DNA of 64,000 nt. Source: Myxococcales bacterium. GTDB lineage: Bacteria > Myxococcota > Myxococcia > Myxococcales > Myxococcaceae. Within the stretch, counting starts at the first letter, position 1; the number at the start of each line of letters is the position of its first letter. The translations under genes were made by a program, and so were the position numbers. The notes beneath the pieces were generated by a model. That model was not told where the DNA came from. It did not search any database and worked only from the letters and a program-made list of their open reading frames with translations. The stretch covers positions 1-64,000 of the forward strand of contig JAUXRI010000022.1 in the NCBI GenBank assembly GCA_030681895.1, given 5' to 3'. Positions 44,354 to 52,164 of this stretch are shown in pieces.

Positions 44354-46822
44354 CTACAGACTCGGAGCTGGAGCGCGCCAGACGCCGTGCCGGCTCGCCG
44401 ATCGCCCGATGATGGCGACCGCGACCGAGACGAAGAAGACGAACTGCATCGCCTGCGTGCCCATGTCGCCGAACGACTGCAGCAGGTACGTGATGATGAC
44501 GCCAATGGCGACGAGCAGGCCCACGCGCTCGCTGACGTCCGAGGCCCGGCGCAGCGCCCTGGCGAAGAAGAAGCTGGTGATGCCCAGGTAGAGCCAGACG
44601 CCGAAGAACCCGAAGATGCCGCCAATCCACAGCAGCCAGAGCACCGAGTTGTGGCCGATGTGCCCGAAGGACGACTGCGCGAAGTCGTTCGACGGCAGGA
44701 ACTCCTTGAAGGCGTGGCCGAAGCCCTGGCCCAGCATCGGGTCGCGCTCCCACGACTTGAGCAGGTTGAAGTTCTCGATGTCGCGCTCGACGTTCGAGCT
44801 CTCTTCTTCGGTGTCGGCGGCCGGCGCGATGATGGAGCGCACCTTCACCACGGGCTTGAAGATGCCGCCGCGCGCGTTCCACCCGACCGCCGTGTAGATC
44901 AACAACACGGGAATCATCACCACCATCACCTGGGTGGCGAAGCGCTTGGTGCGATGCATCGGGCTGAGCAGGTAGACGAAGCCCAGCACCATCGCGATGT
45001 CGACGTAGGCGATGCGCCGGTCGTTGAGCCGCAACGCCATCGCCAGGAACGGCAGCCACAGCAGCGCCTCGCCGAGGTTGCGCCACGACGGCCACTCCCA
45101 GACGCGCACCAGCGCCAGCACCACGCCGATGACGAACACCATCGTGTCGTTGTGCCCGGTGGTGTGCGGCGGGTACTCGCCCATGGGAAGGGCGACCCGG
45201 TAGATGAAGTACGTGCCGAGCAGCGCCTTCACGACGCTCCCGAAGACGAGCACCCGGCCGACGAGCCGCAGGTCCTTCGGGAAGTCGAAGGCGACGAGCG
45301 CCAGCATCGCGACCACCGGCATCGAGAGCAGCGCGCGGAACTGCCAGAGCGCCTCACGGAAGACGCCGCCTCGCAGCACGCCCCACGCGATGAGCCAGCA
45401 CACGGTGAGAAACGAGACCAGCAGCGCAGTCCTCAACGGCCCGGGACCGGGAAGGCCAGGCGCCTCGGCCTTTGCCGACAGTCCGAACAGCCGCCGCAGC
45501 ACCGTCAGCGCCGCCAGGCCCATCACCGAGAGCTCGAAGCCCGTGAACCACAACACGTTGGTGAAGAAGAGCCGCCCGACCGGCCACAGGGGTGAGCGCC
45601 AGAGGTTGTAGTAGGGGCGATCGGTCGGGTCGTCGACGGTGACGGCGACGAGGAGCAGCACCAGCAGCGGCCACTTGAGCGGCAGCCGCCACAACGCGAC
45701 GGCCCCGACGAGCAGCAGCGTGGGCACCAGGCCCGCTGCAAGCGACCCTCTCCCTGCGGCGAGCGCGAGCCCCGACGCCAGGCCCAGGGCGACCCCGGGG
45801 AGCGCCGTGCGCCACTCGGCCCGCACCATGATGCCCGACCACCCCAGCCGCAGCCGCCCCACCACGGGCAGGCCCAGCGAGTCCACCAACTGCCCTTCCG
45901 AGACCACGCGCCCGCTGCGGTAGGCCGCAAGCACAGCCGCGGCGACGAAGACGGTCACCGCCGTGACGAGGAACGCCAGCACCCACCCCATCGTGTTCGC
46001 GCCCTCGGGCCGCCGCGGGGGCAGCGCGGGCCGCGTCACCAGGTAGCGGTGGCTGCTCGACCGGGCCATCGCCTCGGCGCGCAGGTGCACGTTGAAGCCC
46101 TGAAGCCACAGCTCCGAGCGCCTCGCCCCGTCACGCAAGAGCTGCTCCTGGGCCCCTGCGTACTGCGGCCAGCGCCGGGCCGCGGCGGCCGCGCGTTGCT
46201 CCGTCCCGATGAACTCGAGCCGCTGCTGCATCTCGGCCTCGACGCCGGCCCTCTGCGCATCGAGCGCCTGCGCCGACGACTCGAGCGCCTTGATCTCCCG
46301 CTCCTGCCGCAGCCCCTTGAGCGCCTGCACGGTGCCCTCGACGACGGCCACGGCGATGTCACGCTCGGGCCACTCGCACGCGATGAAGACGCGATCGCGC
46401 TCCACCCAGACGTTCAGCTTCTGGTCCACCATCGAGACCAGCGCGTCGAGCTGATCAGCCTCGGCCACCGGCCCGCGCACCTTCTCCATCACTGCGCCCT
46501 TGAGCCGTAGGAGCAACGGCCGCGAGCTCTCCCACCGGTCGATGAGGTTGGTGCGCTTCACCATCTTGACGAGGTGGGCCTTCGCAGTGAGCTGCTCGGG
46601 CAGCTGCTCCAGCCCGCGGTCGAGCGCGGGCACGGCGTCGAAGGGCGAGGTGAGCCGGTACGTCGTCGAGCCCTCGGCGACCAGCACCTCGGCCTGCACG
46701 TGCCAGACCGGCGGCTGGGCGGCCTGAATGACCGCAGCGGCCAGCGCACACGCCAGGACAGCCGCGGCCCCGGCAGCCCGGTGCCTCGACAGACTCACCC
46801 GCAGGCCCTGGCGCGCGTCCAC
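44354..46822 (-). CDS. Wzz-Wzy fusion: co-polymerase domain joined to O-antigen-ligase/polymerase domain
   Basis: An 822-residue protein starting at GTG. Residues 1-340 look like a complete Wzz: a first membrane helix (about 15-35), a periplasmic region with helices such as LESSAQALDAQRAGVEAEMQ, a Pro-rich RPALPPRRPEGAN before a second membrane helix (about 283-308), and a VSEGQLVDSLGLPVVGRL tail. Residues 345-820 carry ten or more membrane segments with GHNDTMVFVIGVV and, near the end, the ligase/polymerase-type IGHNSVLWLLWIGGIFGFF. Wzz and Wzy are normally separate. Fusion would fix their 1:1 stoichiometry. It is third in an operon after GH44 and a micro-protein. Confidence 0.83.
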   Translation of the reverse strand: MDARQGLRVSLSRHRAAGAAAVLACALAAAVIQAAQPPVWHVQAEVLVAEGSTTYRLTSPFDAVPALDRGLEQLPEQLTAKAHLVKMVKRTNLIDRWESSRPLLLRLKGAVMEKVRGPVAEADQLDALVSMVDQKLNVWVERDRVFIACEWPERDIAVAVVEGTVQALKGLRQEREIKALESSAQALDAQRAGVEAEMQQRLEFIGTEQRAAAAARRWPQYAGAQEQLLRDGARRSELWLQGFNVHLRAEAMARSSSHRYLVTRPALPPRRPEGANTMGWVLAFLVTAVTVFVAAAVLAAYRSGRVVSEGQLVDSLGLPVVGRLRLGWSGIMVRAEWRTALPGVALGLASGLALAAGRGSLAAGLVPTLLLVGAVALWRLPLKWPLLVLLLVAVTVDDPTDRPYYNLWRSPLWPVGRLFFTNVLWFTGFELSVMGLAALTVLRRLFGLSAKAEAPGLPGPGPLRTALLVSFLTVCWLIAWGVLRGGVFREALWQFRALLSMPVVAMLALVAFDFPKDLRLVGRVLVFGSVVKALLGTYFIYRVALPMGEYPPHTTGHNDTMVFVIGVVLALVRVWEWPSWRNLGEALLWLPFLAMALRLNDRRIAYVDIAMVLGFVYLLSPMHRTKRFATQVMVVMIPVLLIYTAVGWNARGGIFKPVVKVRSIIAPAADTEEESSNVERDIENFNLLKSWERDPMLGQGFGHAFKEFLPSNDFAQSSFGHIGHNSVLWLLWIGGIFGFFGVWLYLGITSFFFARALRRASDVSERVGLLVAIGVIITYLLQSFGDMGTQAMQFVFFVSVAVAIIGRSASRHGVWRAPAPSL

Positions 46823-46828
46823 GGCTCG

Positions 46829-46999
46829 TCAGCCCAGCCTGGGAACGACGACGCGCAGGAGGAACGCGTAGAACAGGTGAAAGGTGAACAGCCCCAGCAA
46901 CGCCAGGCGCATGCCTTTGAGCGGGTGCGCCTGCCTCGCTGCCCGAATCGGAATGACGACGAGCGCCACCACGATGGACAGCAGGACGAGCTTGCTCAC
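46829..46999 (-). CDS. 56-residue membrane micro-protein
   Basis: A short gene translated from GTG at 46999, overlapping the GH44 stop as GTGA, and ending 6 bases before the Wzz-Wzy GTG. Two hydrophobic helices are apparent: SKLVLLSIVVALVVIPIRAA and LALLGLFTFHLFYAFLLRVV, with a basic loop RQAHPLKGMR between and a PRLG end. Tight spacing on both sides argues for real translation. The family is not recognised. Given its place it may be a small accessory of the Wzz-Wzy protein in the inner membrane. Confidence 0.7.
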   Translation of the reverse strand: MSKLVLLSIVVALVVIPIRAARQAHPLKGMRLALLGLFTFHLFYAFLLRVVVPRLG

Positions 47000-48804
47000 G
47001 GTTGGAGCACCAACACCGACACCGACAGCGGGGGCATCTGGTAGCGGAAGGCGTTGGTCGCGGTGGCCATGACGGCCTGCCCACGCATCAACTGGGCCAT
47101 CGTGCCCGAGAGGGTGAACGGCACCAGCGACTGGTAGCGCTGCGGGTGCGCGACGGTGATGGCGGCGGTGCGGGCCGTGGTGTCCTTGTTGATGACGACC
47201 AGCACGGTGCGACCCGGGTTCGCCGCGTCGACGCTGGCGTAGATGGAGGCCATGGGGACCTGGCTCGAGGTGGCCTCGAGCGAGGTGTCGGCGAAGGCGC
47301 CGCCCTGCCCGTCGAAGTTGCGGAAGGCCTCGAACGCCGCGTCGGCGAAGGGCTCGGCGCCGTTGAGCTTCCAGTAGGTCGCCAGCTCGACCGAGTCGCG
47401 CCCGAAGATGCCCAGGACGTCAGCCGTCGCGACCGCGCCGCTGATGTGGTCGCCAGCGCCGTAGTTCCACTCGGTGAAGGCCAGCTTCGTGCCCGGGTTG
47501 AGGCGGGCAATCTTCTCGCGCATGCGGGGCAGCAACCGGACGGCCTGGTTGTTCAGCGTCTGCACGATCCAGCTCGACTCGACGTAGCTCGGGTCCCACA
47601 GGCTGCGGGGCGCCTGCACCCGCGCGGTGATGGACGCGGCGCTAACGTCACGGCCGATGATGCGCACGTTGCCGCCGCGGGCCTCGGGGTACCAGTGCAG
47701 GTCGAGGTAATCGACGAGACGTTTGCCTTCGGCCTGCTCGGCCGTGTGCACCTGCGCGAGGAAGTAGTCGATGAACTCGCCCTTGCCCGCGCGGTCGGGA
47801 GCGTTCTGCAGGTTCACGTAGCCGTTCCACCCGTACGAGACGAAGCCGGTGACCGGCGCGTCAGGCCACGCACGCTTGATGGCCTTCGCGTAGTCGATGG
47901 AGCGCGTCGTGAGCTCGACGTAGGTGAGCGCGGCCGGGTGAATCTCGGCGTGGGTGTCGCTCCAGAGGTCGGGCTCGTTGTCGAGGCTGAAGAGCACCGG
48001 CGTCGTGCCTGCGTTCGCGCGCACCCAGGCGACGAACTCGTCCTGGTAGACGAAGGCGTCATTCGTATCGGGCGTCATCGAGAGCGCCGAGGGCTTGGTG
48101 TGCCGGTTCTGCTTGAAGCGCGTCGTCAGGTAGTTCGCGCCTGAGTTGCGCACGTCACCGCCGCCGTTCTTGTCGGCCGCGACGTATTCGACGATGGGCA
48201 CGGTCGCGAGCAACGCGGCCGAGATGGCCCGGGCCGCCGTCAGCCGGTCGGTGAGGAGCGCGCCCGCGACGTTGGAGCTCGAGAGGTAGTTGTCGTTCTG
48301 GAACTGGTAGTCGCTGCCGGCGTTCGAGGCGTTGTTCTCCCAGTTGAACGCGGTGAGCCGATTGCCGCCCAGGCGCAGCAGGCCGTAGCGGTTGCGCGTC
48401 GGGTTCGCCGGCTGGTTGGTGCCGTAGATGAGCGGAGAGATGGCGTGCCGTCCGCGATTGCTGCGCACCTCGAGCGTGACGTCGGCCATGCCTGCGCTGC
48501 CAGGAGTGAGCGGCTGGTCGAGGTCGAGGCTCGAAGCACCACCACCGGTCGCCACGCCTCCGCCAGTCGCCGAACCACCGCCCATCGCAGTGCCTCCGCC
48601 AGCCACCGAGCCTCCGCCCATCGCAGCGCCGCCCGCCGCGGAGCCTCCGCCAGTCGCCGCGCCGCCACCGTTCGAGAACCCGCCGTCGGCCGTGCGGCCC
48701 GAGAGCTCGTCACCCGGCGGCTGCAGGGGTCCTCCGTCGATGGCAGAGACGAGACCGTTGCACGACACCATCACCACGACCGACGCGAGCAGAAGAGGAC
48801 GCAT
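46996..48804 (-). CDS. Secreted glycoside hydrolase family 44 lipoprotein with Gly-rich linker
   Basis: A 602-residue protein from ATG 48804. Signal MRPLLLASVVVMVSC ends in a lipobox (MVSC). A GGGSAAGGAAMGGGS-like linker (about 40-90) leads to the catalytic domain: ISPLIYGTNQ, FSLDNEPDLWSDTH (acid/base candidate Glu277), LDLHWYPEA, AFTEWNYGAG (nucleophile candidate Glu445), and a C-terminal beta sandwich. It is closely similar to the gene at 30030-32270 apart from the linker. First gene of the operon with the micro-protein and Wzz-Wzy, so its likely substrate is the locus's own polymer or a related glucan. Confidence 0.88.
   Translation of the reverse strand: MRPLLLASVVVMVSCNGLVSAIDGGPLQPPGDELSGRTADGGFSNGGGAATGGGSAAGGAAMGGGSVAGGGTAMGGGSATGGGVATGGGASSLDLDQPLTPGSAGMADVTLEVRSNRGRHAISPLIYGTNQPANPTRNRYGLLRLGGNRLTAFNWENNASNAGSDYQFQNDNYLSSSNVAGALLTDRLTAARAISAALLATVPIVEYVAADKNGGGDVRNSGANYLTTRFKQNRHTKPSALSMTPDTNDAFVYQDEFVAWVRANAGTTPVLFSLDNEPDLWSDTHAEIHPAALTYVELTTRSIDYAKAIKRAWPDAPVTGFVSYGWNGYVNLQNAPDRAGKGEFIDYFLAQVHTAEQAEGKRLVDYLDLHWYPEARGGNVRIIGRDVSAASITARVQAPRSLWDPSYVESSWIVQTLNNQAVRLLPRMREKIARLNPGTKLAFTEWNYGAGDHISGAVATADVLGIFGRDSVELATYWKLNGAEPFADAAFEAFRNFDGQGGAFADTSLEATSSQVPMASIYASVDAANPGRTVLVVINKDTTARTAAITVAHPQRYQSLVPFTLSGTMAQLMRGQAVMATATNAFRYQMPPLSVSVLVLQP
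48536..48685 (-). repeat. Coding repeat for Gly/Ala/Met-rich linker
   Basis: Imperfect 18-24-base units (gtggcgga/ggctcggt types) encode GGGSATGG-like repeats in the linker of the second GH44 protein. The frame is intact. Confidence 0.7.
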
Positions 48805-48901
48805 GGGAGCACGCGGCGTAGCCGATCGCCGACGCGCGCGCACCTTCGGGAGCCGATTGTCACGCATTCCGGTTCGGCCGCGGGTTATGCGAACAAGGCG
48901 A

Positions 48902-49843
48902 ATGAACGTCTTCACCACCGATGCGTTCCTCGAAACGGCCGCGCAGGTCTTCTTCCCGGGCCGCCCTCACGCCATCGAAGTCTTCCGTATCGAGGGGCGG
49001 CTGATGAAGCTGCTCGTCGTCGACGGGCGCTTGATCGAGCGCATGCCGTTCTACGATTTCCCCCAGCCGCTCGACGCGTGGGCCGGGCCGGTGAAGGAGC
49101 AGTGGTACTTTCCCCGAACGGTGCAACGCACCACCGCCGTCTCCGAGCGCACGCCTGAGCCGCCGGGTCTTCAGCCCTCGCCCTACATCGACTGGACGCG
49201 CTTCGCCGACGAGAAGGCGTTTCGGGCGCACGTCGAGGCGTCGTCGCACCTCAAGCACAACGACTCTGCGCGCCAGCGCCGGCGGGCGGAGCGCGACCTC
49301 GGCCCGTTGAAGTTCGTGTGGGACGACGACCGCCCCGAGGTGTTCGACGCCTGCGTGAAGTGGAAGTCGGCGCAGTACGTGTCGACGGGCGTGGGCGACA
49401 TGTTCGCGGCGCCACAGAACGTCGAGCTGTTCCGGAAGCTCAAGGCCCTCGGGGTGGTGAAGGTGGCGAGCCTGTCGGCGAAAGACACGCTGCTCGCGGT
49501 GCACTTCGGCACGCACACCGACCGGCGCTTCACCTGGTGGATTCCCGCGTACGACGCGACGTACTCGAAGTACTCGCCGGGCCGCCTGCTGCTCTAGAAC
49601 CTGCTGCAGCAGTCGCAGGCGCAGGGCGACCTCGAGTTCGACTTCCTCATCGGCGACGAGGCCTACAAGTTCATGTTCGCCACTCACAACCGGGTGATTG
49701 GGCCCATCGGCGCGCCGCCGGTGTCGCTGCTGCTGCGCACGATGGCGAAGCAGCAGGCGAAGGCGATGCTCGAGCGGTACCCGAAGGCGATGTCGCTCGC
49801 GCGTGACGTGAAGCGCCGCCTTGGTTGGCAGGGGCCCCTATGA
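48902..49843 (+). pseudogene. GNAT-6 (CelD/BcsL-type) acetyltransferase gene interrupted by an amber codon
   Basis: The frame from ATG 48902 is a CelD/GNAT-6-type acetyltransferase, with WWIPAYDATYSKYSPGRLLL ending in TAG at 49595-49597. Reading on in the same frame continues the domain perfectly: NLLQQSQAQGDLEFDFLIGD, then EAYKFMFATHNRV and a helical tail, to TGA at 49841-49843. That TGA overlaps the next gene's ATG (ATGA), the junction style used throughout this region. A GAG or CAG to TAG change in an intact 313-codon gene, or a sequencing error, explains this best. The truncated product would lack the acetyl-CoA site's end. Divergent from GH44, so probably polysaccharide-related. Confidence 0.82.
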
Positions 49844-50469
49844 CTCGCATCATCCTCGTCAGTGCTGTCGTTGGCGTGCTGTCCGGGTGCCCTCAGCCGA
49901 TCGAGGAGCCTGACGCGGGCTCGGTCGATGCGGGCCGGAGCGATGCTGGACGAACCGACGCTGGCCTCGCGGTGGACGCCGGTGTCGATGCCGGCACCAC
50001 CGTCGATGCGGGCGTGACGCCAGATGCAGGCCGCGGCGCGCTCGTCGCGGTCATCAGCGGAGCCGTGAGCGGCACGTTCCCCTGCGACGGCCGCGCGCTC
50101 GACGAGGGCGCCACCGAGCCCATCATTCGTATCGGCGCAGCCGGAGGCATGCCGTGGCTGGGCCTCCAGGTCGTCTGTCGCGCCGGTGTCATTCCCCAGC
50201 CCGGCACGTACACCGGAGACATCATTCCCCCAGCCACCACCCCGAGGTGTACCTCGCTCGTGCAGGTCGCCTTGCCCGACGCCGGGCTCGGCATGGCGTG
50301 GGCCTCCTACGTGCGCGGCTCGACGTTGTCGGTCACCATCGACCGCGTGATTCCCGTGTTGCCCGACGCCGGGTTCTACGACGTCGAAGGCAGCGCCACT
50401 GGCACGCTCAACTTCGAGTTCCCACCGGGCGTCGACGCTGGCGCGGTGTCGTTCTCAGCGCTGTTCTGA
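49840..50469 (+). CDS. Lipoprotein with Asp-Ala-Gly repeat linker
   Basis: A 209-residue lipoprotein: ATG 49840, signal MTRIILVSAVVGVLSGC with lipobox LSGC. A linker of irregular (V/S/T)DAG units follows (about 27-66), then a beta-rich domain (LVAVISGAVSGTFPCDGRAL, LNFEFPPGVDAGAVSFSALF) with three Cys. The family is not recognised; the domain's start and end resemble small extracellular beta-sandwich proteins of myxobacteria. The start overlaps the end of the broken GNAT frame. The 3' end overlaps the convergent hydrolase gene by 15 bases. Confidence 0.75.
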   Translation: MTRIILVSAVVGVLSGCPQPIEEPDAGSVDAGRSDAGRTDAGLAVDAGVDAGTTVDAGVTPDAGRGALVAVISGAVSGTFPCDGRALDEGATEPIIRIGAAGGMPWLGLQVVCRAGVIPQPGTYTGDIIPPATTPRCTSLVQVALPDAGLGMAWASYVRGSTLSVTIDRVIPVLPDAGFYDVEGSATGTLNFEFPPGVDAGAVSFSALF

Positions 50470-51405
50470 GCCCTTCGGCAGTCGCGCGACCACCCATGCG
50501 ACGACGAGTTCGATGACCTGCTGACGCTCGGGCTCGTGGAGCAGGTCGTGGGAAACGCCCTCCCACGTCTTCAGCGTCTTGTCGGTGCTTGCCGCCTTCT
50601 CGTTCAGCTCGACGCTGCCCGCGGGGTTCGTCGCCGTGTCTGCCGTGCCGTGCATCACGAGGAACGGCACCTTCACCTCGGCGAGGTGCCCCTGGATGAA
50701 GTCGATGGCGTCGAGCGCCATGGCGGCCGAGCGCGCCGGCAGGTTGGCGTGGTCGACGAGCGCATCGTCGGCGAGCGCCTTCTTCGCGGCCGCCTCTCGC
50801 ACGAACGTGGTGTCGTCGAGCGCCTGCACCTTCAGGCCCGGAATCAGCGTGCTGAACAACCGCGCCCCAGCCTTGTCACCGTCCGACACGCCGGGGAGCA
50901 GCTTCAACGCCGGGCCGCTCAAGACGAGGCCGGCGAGCTCTTCGCCATGTTTCACGGCGTACGTCGTGCTGATCAGCCCACCCAGCGAGTGCCCGAAGAC
51001 GAACAAGGGGAGGCCCGGGTTGCGCTTCTTCGCTTCGGTCACCTCGAGGTGCACATCGGCCACCAGCTCGTCCATCGAGTCCAGGCGCTGTCTGTCGCCG
51101 CCCGAACGGCCGTGCCCTCGCATGTCCTGCGCGAAGACGACGAAGCCCTGCTTCACGAGCGCCTCCGCGAGCGCGTCGTACCGAACCGAGTGGTCTCGCA
51201 GGCCATGCACGACCACGACGACGCCGCGCGCGGGAGCCGCCGCCTTCCACTCGTATGCCTGCAGGCACTGCGCGCCTGTCGCCTGGACGCGAAACGGCGT
51301 GCGCGTCACGTCATTGGTGACGGAGACGTCGGGCATCGGGTCGATGCACGGACGCGTCGAGGCACAGCCAGACAGCAGCAACAGCGGAAGGATGAGGTGA
51401 CGCAT
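50455..51405 (-). CDS. Lysophospholipase/monoacylglycerol-lipase-like lipoprotein
   Basis: A 316-residue alpha/beta-hydrolase. ATG 51405 follows AAGGAG. Lipobox LSGC (11-14). VVVVHGLRDHSVRYDALAEA gives the oxyanion strand, FAQDMRGHGRSGG and the nucleophile GHSLGG are the usual marks of monoglyceride lipases, HGTAD offers the acid and GVSHDLLHE the His. Expected to sit in the envelope and cleave monoacylglycerols or lysophospholipids. Single gene. Confidence 0.87.
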   Translation of the reverse strand: MRHLILPLLLLSGCASTRPCIDPMPDVSVTNDVTRTPFRVQATGAQCLQAYEWKAAAPARGVVVVVHGLRDHSVRYDALAEALVKQGFVVFAQDMRGHGRSGGDRQRLDSMDELVADVHLEVTEAKKRNPGLPLFVFGHSLGGLISTTYAVKHGEELAGLVLSGPALKLLPGVSDGDKAGARLFSTLIPGLKVQALDDTTFVREAAAKKALADDALVDHANLPARSAAMALDAIDFIQGHLAEVKVPFLVMHGTADTATNPAGSVELNEKAASTDKTLKTWEGVSHDLLHEPERQQVIELVVAWVVARLPKGSEQR

Positions 51406-51481
51406 GGGGCTCCTTGAGTGAATGGTGGGCGCACCGTGCCCACCATCCAGCAGCCCTGAATCGGCCAGATGGCCTACGCCG

Positions 51482-51895
51482 TCACTTCGAGGGCGGCGCG
51501 ATGAACTCGATGACCTGACGGTCGTTGCGTCGATAGACGGCAAAGTCACGGCGGTCGAGCGTCAACACCCGCGCACGCGGCCACCGCTCGGTCATCGAGA
51601 CCAGACACGCATCGGCGAGGTCCATCTGGGCGTAGCGAGCCATGAGGGTGCGCAACCTCGGCCAGTGTGCAGTGAAGTCGAAGTCGACCTCGAGGGCGCC
51701 GCGCTCGACCATCTCGAACAGCACGTCGGGGTCGAGTCGGTCTTCTCGCAGGAAGTACGCGGTCTCGGTCAGCACCGCCTCGCACGTGCGGAGCGGCGGG
51801 CGAAGCGCTCGCATCTGCTGCACCGCCCACTCGTGGTGCGGGTCGTTTCGGTTGAAGTACGCGACGAGCGGCCCTGTGTCACAGATGGTGATCAT
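51482..51895 (-). CDS. vapC: VapC-type PIN-domain toxin
   Basis: A 137-residue PIN ribonuclease. Acidic active-site residues are in place: CDTGPLVAYFNRND (Asp6), the Glu in TETAYFL, and the Asp pair in MDLADACLVS, then VLTLDRRDF. VapC toxins cut tRNA or rRNA when freed from VapB. The start overlaps the antitoxin stop (ATGA), the standard antitoxin-first order. Confidence 0.88.
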   Translation of the reverse strand: MITICDTGPLVAYFNRNDPHHEWAVQQMRALRPPLRTCEAVLTETAYFLREDRLDPDVLFEMVERGALEVDFDFTAHWPRLRTLMARYAQMDLADACLVSMTERWPRARVLTLDRRDFAVYRRNDRQVIEFIAPPSK

Positions 51896-52119
51896 CGCCG
51901 GAACTTGCGCCGGTCGTTGGTCGCAGAGGCCCGACTGCCCTTCTGGCTCCCGGCCAGATCTGCCGTCATCGCGTGAACCGAGTCGCTGGGAGCACTACCT
52001 GCCCTGCGTTCTTCGACCAACTCTCGAAGGAAGGTGCCGAGCTTCCGGCCACGGGCGTTCGCCTCGGCCTTGAGCCACGCCAGCGTCTCTTCGGGGAACT
52101 TCACGGTCATGCCTCGCAT
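51892..52119 (-). CDS. vapB: VapB-type ribbon-helix-helix antitoxin
   Basis: A 75-residue protein starting at 52119 or 52110 (MTVKFPEET), the latter with GAGG suitably placed. The N-terminal MTVKFPEETLAWLKAEA and LGTFLRELVEE form a CopG-like ribbon-helix-helix fold that binds DNA as a dimer. The tail (basic, SQKGSRASATNDRRKFRR) likely wraps the toxin. Couples translationally to vapC and probably represses the pair. Confidence 0.8.
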   Translation of the reverse strand: MRGMTVKFPEETLAWLKAEANARGRKLGTFLRELVEERRAGSAPSDSVHAMTADLAGSQKGSRASATNDRRKFRR

Positions 52120-52164
52120 GCCTGGAAAGTAACCCCTGGCTGACAGACGGGCAATACCCTGCCG

